NCBI RefSeq assembly: GCF_003202205.1 | Contig: NZ_PDOG01000001.1 | Coordinates: 634,358 to 698,357, forward strand | Source: Halomonas sp. LBP4 | GTDB taxonomy: Bacteria > Pseudomonadota > Gammaproteobacteria > Pseudomonadales > Halomonadaceae | DNA length: 64,000 bases | Reading direction: 5' to 3' | Shown: positions 61,560 through 64,000 of the stretch, in pieces | Layout of the letters: the number at the start of each line of letters is the position of its first letter | Numbering within the stretch: the first letter of the stretch is position 1 | Notes under the pieces: generated by a model | Database searches by the model: none | The model's input: the letters and a program-made list of their open reading frames with translations, nothing else | What the model was told of the DNA's origin: nothing | Position numbers and translations under genes: made by a program

Positions 61560-63002
61560 TCAGTCGATCAGGTGCAGCAGCGAGTCGATGCTCGCCCTGG
61601 CATCGCCATAGAACATCCGGGTGTTCTCCTTGTAGAACAGCGGGTTCTCGATGCCCGAATAGCCGGTACCCTGGCCGCGCTTGGAGACGAAGACGTGCTT
61701 GGCCTTCCACACCTCCAGCACCGGCATGCCGGCGATGGGGCTGTTGGGATCCTCCTGGGCGGCCGGGTTGACGATGTCGTTGGAGCCAATGACGATCGCC
61801 ACGTCCGTATTGGGGAAGTCGCCATTGATCTCGTCCATCTCCAGCACGATGTCGTAGGGCACCTTGGCCTCGGCCAGCAGCACGTTCATGTGCCCCGGCA
61901 GGCGACCCGCCACCGGGTGGATGCCGAAACGCACCTCCTTGCCGGCGGCGCGCAGCTTGCGTACCAGCTCGCTCACCGCATTCTGGGCCTGGGCCACGGC
62001 CATGCCATAGCCCGGCACGATGATCACGCTGTCGGCATCGTTGAGGGCGCTGGCCACGCCGGCGGCGTCGATGGCCACCTGCTCGCCCTCGATCTCCGCC
62101 GCCGGCCCCTGGCTGCCGCCGAAGCCGCCCAGGATCACGCTGACGAAGTTGCGGTTCATCGCCTTGCACATGATGTACGACAGGATGGCACCGGAGGAGC
62201 CCACCAGGGCGCCGGTGACGATCAGCAGATCGTTGGACAGCGTGAAGCCGATGGCCGCCGCCGCCCAGCCGGAGTAGCTGTTGAGCATCGACACCACCAC
62301 CGGCATGTCGGCGCCGCCGATGCCCATGATCAGGTGGTAGCCGATGAAGAAGGCCAGCAGCGACATCAACAGCAACGTCCAGAAGCCCGCGCCGCTCAGG
62401 TAGAGAATCGCCAGCAACAGCGACAGTGCCGCTGCCCCGGCATTGAGCATATGGCCGCCGGGCAGCTTGCGCGGCTTGCTGTCCACCTTGCCGGCCAGCT
62501 TGCCGAAGGCGATCACCGAACCGGTGAAGGTCACCGCGCCGATGAACACGCCCAGTACCACCTCGATCTGCAGGAAGGTGAGCTCCGCCGGCGTCTTGGT
62601 GGCCACCAGGGCGGCGAAGGCGGAGAAGCCCTCGGTCGAAGACTCCGCGAGCTGGGTAGCCAGTACACGGCGCCGCTCCAGGTCGGCGTTCCAGCCCACG
62701 AACACCGCCGCCAGCCCCACGAAGCTGTGCAGCGCCGCCACCAGCTGCGGCATCTCGGTCATCTCGACCTTCTTGGCCACCTGCACACCGATCACCGCGC
62801 CGACGATCATCATCGGCACCATCCACCAGTAGCCGCCGATGCCCGGTCCGAAGGCGGTGAAGACCACCGCCACGGCCATGCCGACGATGCCGTACCACAC
62901 CGCCCGCTTGGCCTTCTCCTGGTTGCTCAGCCCCCCCAGGGAGAGGATGAACAATACACTCGCCGCGATCGCCGCGGCAGATACAAATCCCTGACTCAAC
63001 AT
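61560..63002 (-). CDS. pntB: NAD(P) transhydrogenase subunit beta
   Basis: This 480-residue protein has an N-terminal membrane part with about nine spans (residues 1-260) and a C-terminal NADP-binding domain with [14 protein letters not shown] (residues about 315-330) and [18 protein letters not shown]. With PntA it couples proton entry to NADPH formation from NADH. The length and order match E. coli PntB. It begins 16 bp after pntA; GGAGAGACG precedes the ATG. Confidence 0.97.
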   Translation of the reverse strand: MLSQGFVSAAAIAASVLFILSLGGLSNQEKAKRAVWYGIVGMAVAVVFTAFGPGIGGYWWMVPMMIVGAVIGVQVAKKVEMTEMPQLVAALHSFVGLAAVFVGWNADLERRRVLATQLAESSTEGFSAFAALVATKTPAELTFLQIEVVLGVFIGAVTFTGSVIAFGKLAGKVDSKPRKLPGGHMLNAGAAALSLLLAILYLSGAGFWTLLLMSLLAFFIGYHLIMGIGGADMPVVVSMLNSYSGWAAAAIGFTLSNDLLIVTGALVGSSGAILSYIMCKAMNRNFVSVILGGFGGSQGPAAEIEGEQVAIDAAGVASALNDADSVIIVPGYGMAVAQAQNAVSELVRKLRAAGKEVRFGIHPVAGRLPGHMNVLLAEAKVPYDIVLEMDEINGDFPNTDVAIVIGSNDIVNPAAQEDPNSPIAGMPVLEVWKAKHVFVSKRGQGTGYSGIENPLFYKENTRMFYGDARASIDSLLHLID

Positions 63003-63018
63003 CTCGTCTCTCCGCCGC

Positions 63019-64000
63019 TCAGGATTTCTGGAACATGGCGAGCATCCGGCGCGTGACCTGGAAGCCCCCCACGATGTTGATGGACGCGATCAGTACCGCG
63101 ATCGCGGACATCAGCACCACCAGGAAGCTACTCGAGCCGATCTGCAGGATCGCCCCGAGGATGATGATGCTGGAGATGGCGTTGGTCACCGCCATCAGCG
63201 GCGTATGCAGGGAGTGGCTGACGCCCCAGATCACCTGGAAGCCCACGAAACAGGCCAGCACGAAGACGATGAAGTGCTGCATGAAGGACACCGGCGCCAC
63301 CTGGCCGAGCAGGAGCATCAGCGCTCCCCCTACACCGAGCATCGTGACCTGGCGCTTGGTCTGGGCCAGGAAGGCGGCATGCTCGGCGGCCTTCTTCTCC
63401 TCCGGTGTGGGCTCGGGTTCCTTGGGCTTGGGCTTGGCCGCGGCGATGGCCTTGACCTTGGGCGGCGGCGGCGGGAAGGTGATCTCGCCCTCGTGGGTCA
63501 CCGTGGAGCCACGGATGACGTCGTCCTCCATGTCATGCACGATCTTCCCATCCTTCGCGGGGGTGAGATCGGTGAGCATATGGCGGACGTTGGTGGCATA
63601 GAGCAGCGACGCCTGAGTGGCCATGCGCGAGGGGAAATCGGTGTAGCCGACGATGGTCACGCCGTTGTCGGAGACCACCTTCTCGTCGGCGCGGGTCAGG
63701 TCGCAGTTGCCCCCCTTCTCGGCGGCCAGGTCGACGATCACCGAGCCGGGCTTCATCGCCTCGACCATGTCCGCCAGCCACAGCTTGGGCGCGGGACGGC
63801 CCGGAATCAGCGCCGTGGTGATGACGATGTCGACATCCGGCGCCTGCTCGCGGAAACACTCGAGCTGCTTCTCGCGGAACTCGGGGCTCGAGGGCGCGGC
63901 ATAGCCGCCGCTCTCCGACCCGTCCTGGCTCTCGTCGAAATCGAGGAACAGGAACTCGGCGCCCATCGACTCGATCTGCTCGGCCACTTCGGGGCGCACG
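63019..64000 (-). CDS. pntA: NAD(P) transhydrogenase subunit alpha, partial (5' end outside the window)
   Basis: The visible 327 codons cover the second half of the fused PntA. They include part of the NAD-binding domain ([29 protein letters not shown]), then a proline/lysine-rich linker ([15 protein letters not shown]) and a four-span membrane region ending MLAMFQKS. The N-terminus lies beyond base 64000, so the start cannot be given. The fused layout, like that of E. coli, differs from the split PntAA/PntAB of some bacteria. Confidence 0.95.
   Translation of the reverse strand, partial: VRPEVAEQIESMGAEFLFLDFDESQDGSESGGYAAPSSPEFREKQLECFREQAPDVDIVITTALIPGRPAPKLWLADMVEAMKPGSVIVDLAAEKGGNCDLTRADEKVVSDNGVTIVGYTDFPSRMATQASLLYATNVRHMLTDLTPAKDGKIVHDMEDDVIRGSTVTHEGEITFPPPPPKVKAIAAAKPKPKEPEPTPEEKKAAEHAAFLAQTKRQVTMLGVGGALMLLLGQVAPVSFMQHFIVFVLACFVGFQVIWGVSHSLHTPLMAVTNAISSIIILGAILQIGSSSFLVVLMSAIAVLIASINIVGGFQVTRRMLAMFQKS

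Overview
The window reads as a chromosomal segment from a high-GC gammaproteobacterium, most likely a member of the Halomonadaceae (Halomonas-like). The main reasons are the gene order prpR-prpB-prpC-acnD-prpF-prpD, polyhydroxyalkanoate genes (class I phaC with a phasin), a TRAP-type aldarate uptake and breakdown cluster, and a miaB-phoH-ybeY-corC-lnt operon. This placement comes from protein families and gene order only. No rRNA or tRNA gene was found in the window.

Layout. 0.2-8.7 kb: a leftward 2-methylcitrate (propionate) operon led by a GntR-type regulator, with three ATTGTCGACAAT-like sites around its promoter. 8.9-12.6 kb: pabB, cysH, cysB and trxA. 12.6-19.6 kb: an AI-2E-type permease, a SIMPL-domain protein, serS and a large FAD/Fe-S 2-hydroxyacid dehydrogenase (YdiJ type). 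19.7-21.4 kb: a patch of mobile-DNA scars holding a small DUF2905 protein, what looks like a single integron gene cassette, the clipped 5' end of an IS481-family transposase gene, and a HAD phosphatase. 21.4-29.0 kb: trpC, trpD, trpG and trpE (leftward, with a possible leader peptide), gph, a type II NADH dehydrogenase, a GIY-YIG protein and rpe. 29.2-33.3 kb: a sulfate-binding protein and single genes (GNAT, YajG lipoprotein, TPMT, SH3/coiled-coil protein, DUF1820). 33.6-39.1 kb: miaB, phoH, ybeY, corC and lnt. 39.3-48 kb: phaC, phasin, DUF6489, aroC, prmB, Smr protein, patatin and two alpha/beta hydrolases. 48.0-59.9 kb: an aldarate module bracketed by two AEC-family transporters: a dioxovalerate dehydrogenase, a GntR regulator, two glucarate-dehydratase-family enzymes, a broken uronate dehydrogenase, TRAP transporter genes and kdgD. 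59.9-64 kb: sixA, gpsA, pntB and pntA, the last cut by the window edge.

How the parts work together. The prp operon turns propionyl-CoA plus oxaloacetate into pyruvate and succinate, which suits a cell that also handles PHA. The aldarate cluster takes up a sugar acid by TRAP transport, dehydrates it to 5-dehydro-4-deoxyglucarate, converts that to 2-oxoglutarate semialdehyde (KdgD) and oxidises it to 2-oxoglutarate. Because udh is truncated, entry from free uronates is probably lost.

The most unusual feature is a roughly 100-bp palindromic repeat present three times (near 14.8, 26.2 and 35.0 kb). Its stems differ between copies but stay paired, and one copy sits in frame inside gph, adding about 34 residues to the phosphatase cap region. 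A different in-frame insert appears to sit in the YdiJ-type protein. Also notable are the lone integron cassette with a matching recombination-site signature, and 7-bp tandem repeats placed exactly at the stop codons of the convergent genes lnt and phaC.
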